Source of the DNA: Pseudomonas sp. B21-048
GTDB lineage: Bacteria; Pseudomonadota; Gammaproteobacteria; Pseudomonadales; Pseudomonadaceae
Assembly: GCF_024748615.1 (NCBI RefSeq)
Contig: NZ_CP087168.1
Span: 5,332,001 to 5,396,000, forward strand
Direction of reading: 5' to 3'
Length of the DNA: 64,000 nt
The translations under genes and the position numbers were made by a program. Positions 17,958 through 27,920 of the stretch are shown piece by piece. How positions within the stretch are numbered: the stretch's first letter is position 1; every line of letters starts with the position of its first letter. The notes beneath the pieces were generated by a model. That model had not been told where the DNA came from. It saw only the letters and a program-made list of their open reading frames with translations, and ran no database searches.

Positions 17958-18614
17958 ATGCGCCTGGCTTTATTCGACTTGGACAACACGCTTCTGGGCG
18001 GTGACAGTGACCACGCCTGGGGCGATTACCTGTGTGAACGCGGTTTCCTCGACGCCGTCGCCTATAAGGCACGCAACGACGAGTTCTATCAGGACTACCT
18101 GGCCGGCAAGCTGGATAACGACGCGTACCTGAACTTCTGCCTGGAAGTCCTCGGCCGCACCGAGATGGCCACGCTGGATCAATGGCACCTGGATTACATG
18201 CGCGACTGCATCGAACCGATCGTGCTGCCCAAGGCTATCGAACTGCTGGCCAAGCACCGTAAGGCCGGCGACAAGCTGGTGATCATCACCGCCACCAATC
18301 GCTTTGTGACCGGGCCGATTGCAGCACGCTTAGGCGTTGAAACCCTGATTGCCACCGAGTGTGAAATGGTGGATGGCCGCTACAGCGGGCGTAGCACCGA
18401 TGTTCCGTGCTTCCGTGAAGGCAAGGTGACCCGGTTGATTCGTTGGCTGGAAGAGACTGGCCACACTCTGGAAGACAGCTATTTCTACAGCGATTCGATG
18501 AATGACTTGGCGCTGCTGGAGCAAGTGACGAATGCGATCGCGGTCGATCCGGATCCTAACTTGCGCGCCGAGGCCGAGAAGCGGGGTTGGCCGGTGATTT
18601 CGTTGCGCGGCTGA
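17958..18614 (+). CDS. HAD-superfamily IB phosphatase (SerB-like)
   Basis: A 218-residue haloacid-dehalogenase-fold phosphatase of the subfamily that includes phosphoserine phosphatase-like proteins. Motif [15 protein letters not shown] gives nucleophile Asp8 and acid Asp10. VIITATNRF is motif II, and [14 protein letters not shown] is the metal-binding motif IV. The alpha-helical cap (residues about 20-85) is the C1 type. The physiological substrate cannot be told; homologues act on phosphoserine, histidinol phosphate or phospholipid head groups. It is divergent from rppH. Confidence 0.88.
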   Translation: MRLALFDLDNTLLGGDSDHAWGDYLCERGFLDAVAYKARNDEFYQDYLAGKLDNDAYLNFCLEVLGRTEMATLDQWHLDYMRDCIEPIVLPKAIELLAKHRKAGDKLVIITATNRFVTGPIAARLGVETLIATECEMVDGRYSGRSTDVPCFREGKVTRLIRWLEETGHTLEDSYFYSDSMNDLALLEQVTNAIAVDPDPNLRAEAEKRGWPVISLRG

Positions 18615-18619
18615 TATCG

Positions 18620-18715
18620 CCTTCGCGAGCAAGCCCGCTCCCACAATTGATCTTCAGTGGACACAGGATTTGTGTACAGCCGAGATCAATGTGGGAGCGG
18701 GCTTGCTCGCGAAGG
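18620..18715. repeat. REP-type inverted repeat
   Basis: Arms CCTTCGCGAGCAAGCCCG... and the complement ending ...GCTTGCTCGCGAAGG pair over about 33 bases with one bulge, around a 28-base loop. It lies between the convergent HAD and DUF2269 genes. The arm sequence is a variant (GAGC for GGGC) of the unit at 14950. Confidence 0.92.
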
Positions 18716-18735
18716 GGCCGACTCGGTCTGTAGCC

Positions 18736-19161
18736 TTAAACCGGCTTGGCGCCCATCAAACCCGCAATCGCGATGAAACAAACAAAGCTGAACAGTGCGA
18801 TGGCAAAGGTGAATTTGCCGTTCCCCGCCGGCGCCTTGCGCAACTTGTTCAGTCGCACCAGCAACCAGAACCACCCCAACGCCGCCAAGGTGTACAGCAC
18901 ACTGGAAGCCAGCAGCCAGGTCTGCCCCAATGGCCAGCCCACCAGATGCACCATCCACCAACCAGTGAACGGCATGCTCAGCAGTGCCAGGCCCATCAAT
19001 AGCCAGATGAACACCAGCGGTCGTTGCAAGGTACGAGTGTGAGCCGTCGCGTCGCCGTTACGGCGTGTGCGCCAGACCCAGATCGCCAGCCCCAGCGCGC
19101 TGATCAACAGCAACACCGTCGCCACGCTATGAGCGATTTTGAGGGCGGTTAACGTTTCCAT
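18736..19161 (-). CDS. DUF2269-like small membrane protein
   Basis: A 141-residue integral membrane protein with four hydrophobic segments (about residues 8-28, 50-70, 80-100 and 118-136) separated by short basic loops. The pattern and the N-terminal LKIAHSVATVLLL resemble the DUF2269 family, whose function is unknown. It starts at an ATG 39 bases downstream of the ilvA stop, in the same orientation, so it may be co-transcribed with ilvA. Confidence 0.65.
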   Translation of the reverse strand: METLTALKIAHSVATVLLLISALGLAIWVWRTRRNGDATAHTRTLQRPLVFIWLLMGLALLSMPFTGWWMVHLVGWPLGQTWLLASSVLYTLAALGWFWLLVRLNKLRKAPAGNGKFTFAIALFSFVCFIAIAGLMGAKPV

Positions 19162-19200
19162 TGTTCGATTTCCTTATGGCCTGCCGATCAGCGTAGCCGC

Positions 19201-20715
19201 TCAGCCGAGAAACAGCTGATAGGCCGGGTTGTCGCTTTCGTCCCAGTACGGATAGCCGATTTCTTCCAGCGCGGCCGGTACCAGATGACGTTCGTCGTGC
19301 GGCACCTGCAGGCCCGCGACCACACGGCCATCGGCCGCACCGTGGTTGCGGTAGTGGAACATCGAAATGTTCCAGCGCCCGCCGAGTTTGTTGAGGAAAT
19401 TGAACAACGCACCCGGGCGCTCCGGGAACTCGAAGCGCAGCACCACTTCATCGACAACCTGGGCGGCGCGCCCGCCAACCATATGACGGATGTGCAACTT
19501 GGCCAGTTCGTTGTCGGTCAGGTCGAGCACCGGGAAACCCTGCTCGGTGAGGCTGGCGAGCAGCGCACTGCGCGGATCGTTTTCCGGGTGCGTCTGCACG
19601 CCGACAAAGATGTGCGCTTCGCTGCCGGTGTTGTAGCGGTAGTTGAACTCGGTGATCTGGCGCTTGCCGATGGCTTCGCAGAACGCCTTGAAGCTGCCCG
19701 GTTTCTCGGGAATGGTCACGGCGATGATGGCTTCGCGACCTTCGCCCAGTTCAGCGCGCTCGGCCACGTGGCGCAAGCGGTCGAAGTTGACGTTGGCACC
19801 GGAATCAATGGCCACAAACGTATGCCCCGTGACACCGCGTTGCTCGACGTACTTCTTGATCCCGGCCACGCCCAAGGCGCCAGCAGGCTCAGTGATCGAG
19901 CGGGTATCGTCGTAGATATCCTTGATTGCTGCGCAGATCTCGTCGGTGCTGACAGTGATGACTTCATCTACGTAGTCTTTGCAGATATCGAAAGTGTGCT
20001 GACCGATCTGGGCCACCGCGACGCCGTCGGCGAAGAGACCCACGGTCGGCAGCACCACCCGCTCGCCGGCCGCCATGGCGGCTTGCAGGCAGTTGGAGTC
20101 ATCCGGTTCGACGCCGATGATTTTGATGTCCGGGCGCAGGTATTTCACGTACGCCGCAATCCCGGCGATCAACCCGCCGCCGCCCACCGGAACGAAGATC
20201 GCGTCCAGACGCCCCGGCTGCTGGCGCAGAATCTCCATGGCCACCGTGCCCTGCCCGGCAATGGTGTGGGGATCGTCGTAAGGGTGAATGTAAACGTAGC
20301 CTTTTTCGTCGACCAGTTTCAGCGAGTAGGCCAGGGCTTCCGGGAACGAATCCCCGTGCAGCACCACTTTGCCGCCGCGCGAACGCACGCCTTCAACCTT
20401 GATCTCCGGGGTGGTCTTGGGCATCACGATGGTCGCTTTCACGCCCAGAACCTTGGCAGCCAGGGCCAGGCCTTGCGCATGATTGCCCGCCGACGCGGTG
20501 ACCACGCCGCGAGCGCGCTCTTCATCGCTCAGCTGCGTCAACTTGTTGTAGGCGCCGCGAATCTTGAACGAGAACACCGGCTGCAAGTCTTCACGCTTGA
20601 GCAAGATATCGTTGCCCAGCCGCTCGGAGAGCTGGCGGGCCGTCTGCAATGGGGTTTCTACGGCAACGTCATAAACGCGCGAGGTGAGAATCTTTTTGAC
20701 GTACTGTTCGAGCAT
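19201..20715 (-). CDS. ilvA: Threonine ammonia-lyase, biosynthetic
   Basis: Converts threonine to 2-oxobutanoate, the committed step of isoleucine synthesis, with feedback by isoleucine. The 504-residue length is the long biosynthetic form. The PLP lysine is Lys51 in FSFKIRGAYNKL. The glycine loop VGGGGLIAG binds cofactor phosphate. The C-terminal third holds two ACT-like regulatory modules (GREAIIAVTIPEKPGSFKAF and LRFEFPERPGALFNFL). It is divergent from rpiA, as in many Pseudomonas genomes. Confidence 0.97.
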   Translation of the reverse strand: MLEQYVKKILTSRVYDVAVETPLQTARQLSERLGNDILLKREDLQPVFSFKIRGAYNKLTQLSDEERARGVVTASAGNHAQGLALAAKVLGVKATIVMPKTTPEIKVEGVRSRGGKVVLHGDSFPEALAYSLKLVDEKGYVYIHPYDDPHTIAGQGTVAMEILRQQPGRLDAIFVPVGGGGLIAGIAAYVKYLRPDIKIIGVEPDDSNCLQAAMAAGERVVLPTVGLFADGVAVAQIGQHTFDICKDYVDEVITVSTDEICAAIKDIYDDTRSITEPAGALGVAGIKKYVEQRGVTGHTFVAIDSGANVNFDRLRHVAERAELGEGREAIIAVTIPEKPGSFKAFCEAIGKRQITEFNYRYNTGSEAHIFVGVQTHPENDPRSALLASLTEQGFPVLDLTDNELAKLHIRHMVGGRAAQVVDEVVLRFEFPERPGALFNFLNKLGGRWNISMFHYRNHGAADGRVVAGLQVPHDERHLVPAALEEIGYPYWDESDNPAYQLFLG

Positions 20716-20863
20716 CGGAAAGCATCACTGAGCGGGTTGGGCAGGGTCAAGGAGTCTAACCCGGCTTTCGGGCGGGCGACCACACGAATCAAGAGGTTTT
20801 AGCCCGGCATGGGGCTATAATGCCGGCCTTTCTGTTCTCCCCTTGCCCGCTTCCGGAGCCCGC

Positions 20864-21535
20864 ATGACCCAGGATCAACTCAAACAGGCCGTAGCCCAGG
20901 CCGCCGTCGACTTCATCCTTCCGAAACTCGACGACAAGAGCATCGTCGGCGTCGGCACCGGCTCCACCGCCAACTGCTTCATCGATGCCTTGGCCAAACA
21001 CAAGGGTGCGTTCGATGGCGCGGTTGCCAGTTCCGAAGCCACCGCCGCCCGCCTCAAGGGCCACGGCATTCCGGTGTATGAGCTCAATACCGTCAGCGAC
21101 CTGGAGTTCTACGTCGACGGTGCCGACGAAAGCGACGAGCACCTGCACCTGATCAAGGGCGGTGGCGCGGCCCTGACCCGCGAGAAGATTGTCGCGGCCG
21201 TGGCCAAGACCTTCATCTGCATCGCCGACGCCAGCAAACTGGTGCCGGTGCTCGGTGCGTTCCCGCTACCGGTGGAAGTGATCCCGATGGCCCGCAGCCA
21301 CGTCGCCCGCCAATTGGTGAAGCTCGGCGGCGATCCGGTTTACCGTGAAGGCGTGCTGACCGACAACGGCAACATCATCCTCGATGTGTTCAACATGCAG
21401 ATCACCAACCCGGTGGAGCTGGAAACACAGATCAATGCGATCGTCGGTGTGGTCACCAACGGCTTGTTCGCAGCCCGCCCGGCTGATTTGCTGCTGCTGG
21501 GGACGAGTGAAGGCGTGAAAACCCTCAAAGCCTGA
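20864..21535 (+). CDS. rpiA: Ribose-5-phosphate isomerase A
   Basis: Interconverts ribose-5-phosphate and ribulose-5-phosphate in the non-oxidative pentose phosphate pathway. The 223-residue protein shows the RpiA blocks [30 protein letters not shown] and [14 protein letters not shown] (the Asp and Lys of the active site). The start at 20864 ([14 protein letters not shown]) follows CCGGAG. The longer frame at 20843 lacks a ribosome site. It is divergent from ilvA across about 150 bases. Confidence 0.97.
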   Translation: MTQDQLKQAVAQAAVDFILPKLDDKSIVGVGTGSTANCFIDALAKHKGAFDGAVASSEATAARLKGHGIPVYELNTVSDLEFYVDGADESDEHLHLIKGGGAALTREKIVAAVAKTFICIADASKLVPVLGAFPLPVEVIPMARSHVARQLVKLGGDPVYREGVLTDNGNIILDVFNMQITNPVELETQINAIVGVVTNGLFAARPADLLLLGTSEGVKTLKA

Positions 21536-21548
21536 CGCCTCGTCCTCC

Positions 21549-21574
21549 TGTAGGAGCGAAGCTTCGCTCCTACA
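21549..21574. repeat. Short perfect REP-like palindrome
   Basis: A perfect 26-bp palindrome with the half-site TGTAGGAGCGAAG and no loop. It is the outer part of the CTCCTACAG-type REP arms seen at 14950, collapsed to a single core. It sits between convergent rpiA and the SdiA-regulated-family gene. Confidence 0.9.
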
Positions 21575-21592
21575 ATTGGTTTTGGGGTGTTG

Positions 21593-22510
21593 TCAGGGTT
21601 GTGCCGGTTTTTTGAAGACGTAGAACAGATTCGGCTCGCTGACGAGGTACAGGGTGCCGTCGTCGTCCATGGCGATGCCTTCCGCTTGCGGCACAGTCTT
21701 CTGCAATCCCTGGCGGCCCTTGCTCAGTGACAGGGTAGTCAGCGGTCGCCCATCGACATCCAGCTCCAGAATCAGTCGCGATTCATCGGACAGCGCCAGC
21801 AAATGGCCGCTACGCTCGTCGTACTGCAGGCTCGACAGGTCTCGCACGAACATCCCGGCATCGCGTTTGGGGTTGTTCACCACATGCACCGCGTAGGACT
21901 TCTCCGGGTTGTAATGCGGAAAGCCCTGCACTTCGTAAATCAGCATCGGATCGCGCTCCTTGGCGACAAACAAGCGCTTGCCCACCGAGTCATAGGCCAA
22001 CCCTTCGAAACCCTTGTTGCCGCTCATGTGCACGCCGAGGGTCATCTGTTCGGCATCCGCGGCATCGAGGAATGTCGCGTCCTTCTCCAGATGAATCTTG
22101 ATCAACCGTTGCTGGCGCTCGTCAGTGATCACGTAAGTGTCGGCGCTGACGAATTCCACCGCTTCCGGGTCGCCAAACCCGACCAGCGCCACACGCCGCA
22201 GAATGTTGCCCTCCAGGGACAATTCGATCAGTTCAGCGTTTTTGTTGGTGACGGTGAACAGGCTTTTGCGCACGGGATCGAAGGTCAGCGCCGAAACATC
22301 ATCGTCCAGACCCTCAATGACCTGCGCCTCGATCGCGACCTGATATTGATCCAGGCCGATGGACTGCGCATTTATCGGCTGCCAGAACGCCTGAACATTA
22401 AACCAGGCGCGCTCGAACAGGCGCAGGTACTGGCCGATGGCAATCAGCACGATCAGCGCAATTACCGACAGGATCAGCATCAGGGGTTTGGGACGGGCAA
22501 GTCGGCGCAT
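21593..22510 (-). CDS. SdiA-regulated-family periplasmic protein (copy 1)
   Basis: A 305-residue protein with an N-terminal hydrophobic anchor (residues about 12-30, LMLILSVIALIVLIAIGQYL). The domain that follows matches what is called the SdiA-regulated domain, a beta-propeller-like fold. Repeated blades include DDVSALTFDPVRKSLFTVTN, GDPEAVEFVSADTYVITDER and GFEGLAYDSVGKRLFVAKE, and it ends PQAEGIAMDDDGTLYLVSEPN. Role unknown. It is followed upstream on the same strand by a paralogue at 22617. Confidence 0.8.
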   Translation of the reverse strand: MRRLARPKPLMLILSVIALIVLIAIGQYLRLFERAWFNVQAFWQPINAQSIGLDQYQVAIEAQVIEGLDDDVSALTFDPVRKSLFTVTNKNAELIELSLEGNILRRVALVGFGDPEAVEFVSADTYVITDERQQRLIKIHLEKDATFLDAADAEQMTLGVHMSGNKGFEGLAYDSVGKRLFVAKERDPMLIYEVQGFPHYNPEKSYAVHVVNNPKRDAGMFVRDLSSLQYDERSGHLLALSDESRLILELDVDGRPLTTLSLSKGRQGLQKTVPQAEGIAMDDDGTLYLVSEPNLFYVFKKPAQP

Positions 22511-22616
22511 TCAGGCGAGCTCGGCAACAAGACGGGCAGATGAAATACCACGGCAGTATGAATTCAAGCTTAATGGCCACTGGCCTGACACCACAACCTG
22601 CGGCAGCTCCTACAGG

Positions 22617-23546
22617 TCAGCGTTGTTTTTCGAAGCGATAGAACAGGTTCGGCTCGCTCACCATGTACAGCGTGCCCGCTTCGTCCATGGTTACGCCTTC
22701 GGCACGGGGAATGGTTTTCTTCAGACCATTGAACCCCCCAAGCAACGTCATGAAGCTGACCTGCTCGCCTTTCTCGTCCAATTCCAGCAACAAGTGGGAA
22801 TCGGCGGACAGCACCAGGGTATGGCCGGAGCGCGGATCAATGGCCAAGGCCGACAGGTTACGGATATCCAGTTCGTCGCTGGACAGCTTTCGTTTGTCGC
22901 CCTTGAGGATTTGGCTGCCGTCGCTTTTCCAGCTGAACAACGCCGGTGGACGCTCTTCACCCAGCAGCAGTTGCTGGTTACGCGCATCCCAGACGATCGC
23001 CTCGAAGGCTTTATTCTGGTCTTTCGACGGGCCCAGGTCGTATTTCGGGAAATGGGCGATATTCAGTTCGCGAGTATCGGCATCGACCTTGACGATGGAG
23101 AGCAAATGTTCGCGCTCATCGGTGATCGCCAGCAAACCGTTGCCCATGACCGTCACCCCTTCCGGGTTGCTCCAGCCCACCAGCGGCATTTTGCGCAACA
23201 CATCACCCTGCAAAGTCAGCTCGACCAGGAACGGGTTCTTGCCCATCACCGCAAACAGGGTTTTGGTCTGCGGATCATAAGAGACGTCTGATGCTTCATC
23301 CTTCTCCATGCCCGGCAGCAGCTTGGCGTCGATCACCGCCCGGTAATCCGGCAGCCAGACACTCTCCTGACGCTCGGCCGGACTTTCGAACCGCTCCTTC
23401 ACCCAGAGCACGCCGCGATCATCCCAGTGCATCGCATGCACGAGGCCATACACAGCGGCCGCCACCAGCAAAAGCCAGGAATACCACCGCATGACAAAGC
23501 GCGAGCGGCGGGCAGTTTTCAGCTTGGGCAGCGGTTGGGTGGCCAT
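22617..23546 (-). CDS. SdiA-regulated-family periplasmic protein (copy 2)
   Basis: A 309-residue paralogue of the preceding protein. It has an N-terminal anchor (SWLLLVAAAVYGLVHAM), the blades SDVSYDPQTKTLFAVMG, NPEGVTVMGNGLLAITDER and KAFEAIVWDARNQQLLLGEE, and the closing IPRAEGVTMDEAGTLYMVSEPNLF. The middle of the protein differs by a short insert compared with copy 1. The two genes are 106 bases apart and probably arose by tandem duplication. The ligand or substrate is unknown. Confidence 0.8.
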   Translation of the reverse strand: MATQPLPKLKTARRSRFVMRWYSWLLLVAAAVYGLVHAMHWDDRGVLWVKERFESPAERQESVWLPDYRAVIDAKLLPGMEKDEASDVSYDPQTKTLFAVMGKNPFLVELTLQGDVLRKMPLVGWSNPEGVTVMGNGLLAITDEREHLLSIVKVDADTRELNIAHFPKYDLGPSKDQNKAFEAIVWDARNQQLLLGEERPPALFSWKSDGSQILKGDKRKLSSDELDIRNLSALAIDPRSGHTLVLSADSHLLLELDEKGEQVSFMTLLGGFNGLKKTIPRAEGVTMDEAGTLYMVSEPNLFYRFEKQR

Positions 23547-23687
23547 GCAGGGATGCTTTCCAGAAATTCAGGCTATGGGTAATAGCACATTGGGGCTGGC
23601 TCAGACGCCAGAAGCCCAGGAATTATCCAGAGATGATGTGAAAAAAACGGGAAATGGCGGGATTGCCCTGTACGGGCAGTCAAGATC

Positions 23688-23730
23688 AAAAGATCGTCCG
23701 AAGGCTCGGGCCGCGTTCGGACGATCTTTT
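23688..23730. terminator. Bidirectional hairpin downstream of the FAH-family gene
   Basis: A 15-bp stem (AAAAGATCGTCCGAA with its complement) around a 13-base GC-rich loop starts just past the TAA stop at 23737. It is followed by T-rich sequence on both strands (TTTTGATCTTG on minus, CTTTTTT on plus). It belongs to the same AAAAGATCG-type hairpin class as those at 30596 and 62172. Confidence 0.8.
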
Positions 23731-23736
23731 GCTTTT

Positions 23737-24402
23737 TTAGCGCACGCTGCTGGTGAAGCGGCTAGCGCCCGGCAGTTCCAGCACCAGTTCATCGCCGACA
23801 TTCAGCGGACCAACGCCCACCGGCGTACCCGTGAGGATCACATCACCGGCCTGCAGCGAGAAGCAGCCGGCCATGTACTGGATCATCGGCACGATCGGAT
23901 TGAGCATGTCCTTGCTGTTGCCATCCTGGCGGACTTCGCCATTGATGGTCAGGCGAATGCCGATATCAGTCAGATCAGCGAAGGTACTGCCCGCCACGAA
24001 TGGCGCAATTACCGCCGCACCGTCGAAGGACTTGGCGATTTCCCAAGGCAGGCCCTTGGCTTTCAGCTCGGCCTGCTTGTCGCGCAGGGTCAGGTCCAGG
24101 GCCGGGGCGATGCCGGAGATGGCATCCAGCACTTCTTCACGACTCGGTTTGGTCGACAACGGCTTACCGATCAACACGGCGATTTCCGCTTCGTAATGCA
24201 CCGAGCCACGCTCGGTCGGAATGCTGAAACCGCCTTCCAGTGGGACTACGCAACTGCCCGGCTTGATGAACAGCAATGGCTCGGTAGGCACCGGATTGTC
24301 CAGTTCCTTGGCGTGTTCGGCGTAGTTGCGGCCGATGCATACCACTTTCCCCAACGGGAAATGAATACGCGTACCGTCGACATACTGGTGCTGATAGCTC
24401 AT
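23737..24402 (-). CDS. Fumarylacetoacetate hydrolase-family protein
   Basis: A 221-residue member of the FAH superfamily, of the small YcgM/FAHD1-like group. Those characterised act as acylpyruvate hydrolases or oxaloacetate decarboxylases. Metal-binding and fold motifs are GKVVCIGRNYAEHAKEL, VHYEAEIAVLIGK (E-x-E) and GDVILTGTPVGVGP. It starts at an ATG preceded by CAGGAG, 37 bases after the stop of the FAD-oxidoreductase gene. The two are likely co-transcribed. The substrate is not assigned. Confidence 0.88.
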   Translation of the reverse strand: MSYQHQYVDGTRIHFPLGKVVCIGRNYAEHAKELDNPVPTEPLLFIKPGSCVVPLEGGFSIPTERGSVHYEAEIAVLIGKPLSTKPSREEVLDAISGIAPALDLTLRDKQAELKAKGLPWEIAKSFDGAAVIAPFVAGSTFADLTDIGIRLTINGEVRQDGNSKDMLNPIVPMIQYMAGCFSLQAGDVILTGTPVGVGPLNVGDELVLELPGASRFTSSVR

Positions 24403-24439
24403 TACCGACTCCTGCTTCGTGCTCTTAAAGTTCGAAGAA

Positions 24440-25834
24440 TCAAACAGCGAAAATCTTGCCCGGGTTCATGATGCCGTTCGGGTCGAACACCGCTTTGACG
24501 GCTTTCATGTACTCGATCTCAACCGGCGAGCGACTGTAGGTCAAGTAATCACGCTTAGTCATGCCCACGCCGTGTTCGGCGGAAATCGAACCGTTGTACT
24601 TCTCGACGGTTTCGAACACCCACTTGTTGACGGTGGCGCATTTGGCGAAGAACTCGTCCTTGCTCAGGTTATCCGGCTTGAGGATGTTCAAGTGCAGGTT
24701 GCCGTCACCGATGTGGCCAAACCAGACGATTTCGAAATCCGGGTAGTGTTCGCCGACAATCGCGTCGATTTCTTTGAGGAATGCCGGGACTTTCGACACA
24801 GTGACCGAAATGTCGTTCTTATACGGCGTCCAGTGGGAAATGGTTTCAGAGATGTACTCGCGCAATTTCCACAGGTTCTGCAACTGGGTTTCGCTCTGGC
24901 TCATCACGCCGTCCAGCACCCAGCCCTGCTCGACGCAGTGCTCGAAGGTTTCCAGGGCGTGGTTGGCCACTTCCTCAGTGGTCGCTTCGAATTCCAGCAG
25001 CGCGTAGAACGGGCAATCGGATTCAAACGGTGCCGGCACATCGCCGCGCGCCATGACCTTGGCCAAGGCTTTATCAGAGAAGAATTCGAAGGCGGTCAGG
25101 TCAAGTTTGCTCTGGAACGCGTGCAACACCGGCATGATCGAATCGAAATCGGTGGTACCGAGGACCATCGCGGTGAGGTTTTTCGGCGCACGGTCCAGAC
25201 GCATGGTCGCTTCGACCACGAAACCGAGGGTGCCTTCGGCACCGATGAACAACTGACGCAGGTCGTAGCCAGTAGCGTTCTTGATCAGGTCTTTGTTCAG
25301 TTCCAGTACATCGCCCTTGCCGGTGACGACTTTCATGCCAGCCACCCAGTTGCGGGTCATGCCGTAGCGAATCACCTTGATCCCGCCGGCATTGGTGCCG
25401 ATATTGCCGCCAATCTGGCTGGAACCTGCCGACGCGAAGTCTACGGGGTAGTACAGACCGTGCTCTTCGGCCGTGTTCTGCAATTGCTGGGTGACCACGC
25501 CTGGCTGACAAACGGCCGTGCGGTCAGTCAGGTTCACGTCGAGGATCTGGTTCATGTAGTCGAAGGACACGACCACTTCGCCATTGGCTGCCACGGCCGC
25601 AGCCGAAAGCCCGGTACGACCGCCGGACGGCACCAGCGCCACCTTGTGTTCGTTGGCCCAACGAACAATGGCCTGGACCTGCTCAGTGGTCTTGGGAAAC
25701 ACAATGGCCGTCGGGGCCGGAGCGAAATGCTTGGTCCAATCCTTACCGTAAGCATTCAGGGAGTCGGCGTCGGTCAGCACCTTGCCAGGCTCAACCAGGG
25801 TCTTCAGCTCATCAATCAGCGCAGGATTGGTCAT
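24440..25834 (-). CDS. FAD-binding D-2-hydroxyacid dehydrogenase, probably D-2-hydroxyglutarate dehydrogenase
   Basis: A 464-residue flavoprotein of the GlcD/D2HGDH family. The FAD PCMH domain covers about residues 35-215 (VPSGGRTGLSAAA, SAGSSQIGGNIGTNAGG, LRQLFIGAEGTLG). The C-terminal FAD-oxidase domain holds WFGHIGDGNLHLNI and SAEHGVGMTKRDYL, the metal-site histidines. It is divergent from serA. In Pseudomonas stutzeri this gene pair was shown to act together: SerA side-reduces 2-oxoglutarate to D-2-hydroxyglutarate, which D2HGDH re-oxidises, pulling serine synthesis forward. The start MTNPALIDEL at 25834 was chosen on family similarity. An ATG ten codons upstream is possible. Confidence 0.88.
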   Translation of the reverse strand: MTNPALIDELKTLVEPGKVLTDADSLNAYGKDWTKHFAPAPTAIVFPKTTEQVQAIVRWANEHKVALVPSGGRTGLSAAAVAANGEVVVSFDYMNQILDVNLTDRTAVCQPGVVTQQLQNTAEEHGLYYPVDFASAGSSQIGGNIGTNAGGIKVIRYGMTRNWVAGMKVVTGKGDVLELNKDLIKNATGYDLRQLFIGAEGTLGFVVEATMRLDRAPKNLTAMVLGTTDFDSIMPVLHAFQSKLDLTAFEFFSDKALAKVMARGDVPAPFESDCPFYALLEFEATTEEVANHALETFEHCVEQGWVLDGVMSQSETQLQNLWKLREYISETISHWTPYKNDISVTVSKVPAFLKEIDAIVGEHYPDFEIVWFGHIGDGNLHLNILKPDNLSKDEFFAKCATVNKWVFETVEKYNGSISAEHGVGMTKRDYLTYSRSPVEIEYMKAVKAVFDPNGIMNPGKIFAV

Positions 25835-25900
25835 CGACAGAACTCTCGAACAATTCATGGTCATCCTGAGAACGCTTCACGTCGCAGGAATGAGTGTTTA

Positions 25901-25932
25901 GCGGGGTGCATATGCTAGCATACCGACCCCGC
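25901..25932. promoter_or_regulatory. Nested palindrome in the serA divergent promoter region
   Basis: Outer arms GCGGGGT (25901-25907) and ACCCCGC (25926-25932) enclose a perfect 12-bp palindrome TATGCTAGCATA (25911-25922). The position, between the divergent dehydrogenase and serA, fits an operator acting on both genes. No regulator gene adjoins it, so the bound protein is unknown. Confidence 0.45.
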
Positions 25933-26053
25933 AGGATAGTGCCCAAAGGCTGTGCTGCGGTCGCGGCTTTCTTGCCGTCCGGGTCAGCTCCAGTGCTCAG
26001 AGCACTCGCTCCCTTCCCTGCCATTTTTTTCTCCGGGACACAGGTTTACGCAG

Positions 26054-27283
<1,230 letters not shown>

Positions 27284-27300
27284 TCGCGTTTTGAGCGACA

Positions 27301-27330
27301 AAAAAGGGAGCTCCTCGGAGCTCCCTTTTT
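27301..27330. terminator. Bidirectional terminator between serA and the DUF4399 gene
   Basis: A perfect 14-bp stem AAAAAGGGAGCTCC/GGAGCTCCCTTTTT with a 2-base loop gives T-runs on both strands. It ends serA on the plus strand and the convergent DUF4399 gene on the minus strand. Confidence 0.95.
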
Positions 27331-27359
27331 CATGGCTGTGTCCATGCCAGTGGAAAACG

Positions 27360-27785
27360 TTACTTCACCGTCACGGTGATTTTCTTCGAAACGATCGGCG
27401 GATCGAACGGCATGTGACCGCTGTCGCCCAGCTCGAGCTGCAAGGTGTGCTTGCCCGGTGCCAGTTTGATTTCAGCCTGGGTCTGCGCTTTGCCGAAGTG
27501 CATGTGGTTGGCATCCATCGGGATCGGCGCACCGGCGGAGGGCAGTTTGTCGACATCGATCAGCAAGTGATGATGCCCCGTGTTCTTGGTGACATCGCCG
27601 GCAGGCGCCAGCGCGATGTTCTTCACAGCGAATTTGACGGTGAAGGTCTGGGGAACCGTGGCGCCGTCCTCAGGAGAAACGATGGACGCTTCGGCGCCTT
27701 TGGGGGCCGGCGTGGCAGCACTCGCCAGCACCGAAACGCCCATCAACAGGCCAGCCAAAGCAACACGTGACATAAAGGTTTTCAT
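27360..27785 (-). CDS. DUF4399 periplasmic protein
   Basis: A 141-residue protein with a clear signal peptide (MKTFMSRVALAGLLMGVSVLASAA, cleaved after ASA). The mature domain is a beta-rich, histidine-containing fold: ASIVSPEDGATV, TGHHHLLID, NHMHFGKAQ and GKHTLQLELGDSGHMPFDP. The spaced His residues suggest metal binding, which is inference. The family DUF4399 has no assigned role. The gene is monocistronic and convergent with serA. Confidence 0.82.
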   Translation of the reverse strand: MKTFMSRVALAGLLMGVSVLASAATPAPKGAEASIVSPEDGATVPQTFTVKFAVKNIALAPAGDVTKNTGHHHLLIDVDKLPSAGAPIPMDANHMHFGKAQTQAEIKLAPGKHTLQLELGDSGHMPFDPPIVSKKITVTVK

Positions 27786-27920
27786 TCTCTTCTCCAGTTT
27801 TTCCGTAAAATTCGCGCGGCCGAGACAACTTCACGGCCATTCGTTGTCGAAGGCACACGACAACCATAGCAAAGCGAGCCTGAACAGCGCATCGCGATAA
27901 ATAAATTCCAAGGAGTGACC

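Noticed and set aside
24419..25918. 499-codon open frame opposite the FAD dehydrogenase
   Set aside because: Antisense shadow without recognisable protein features.
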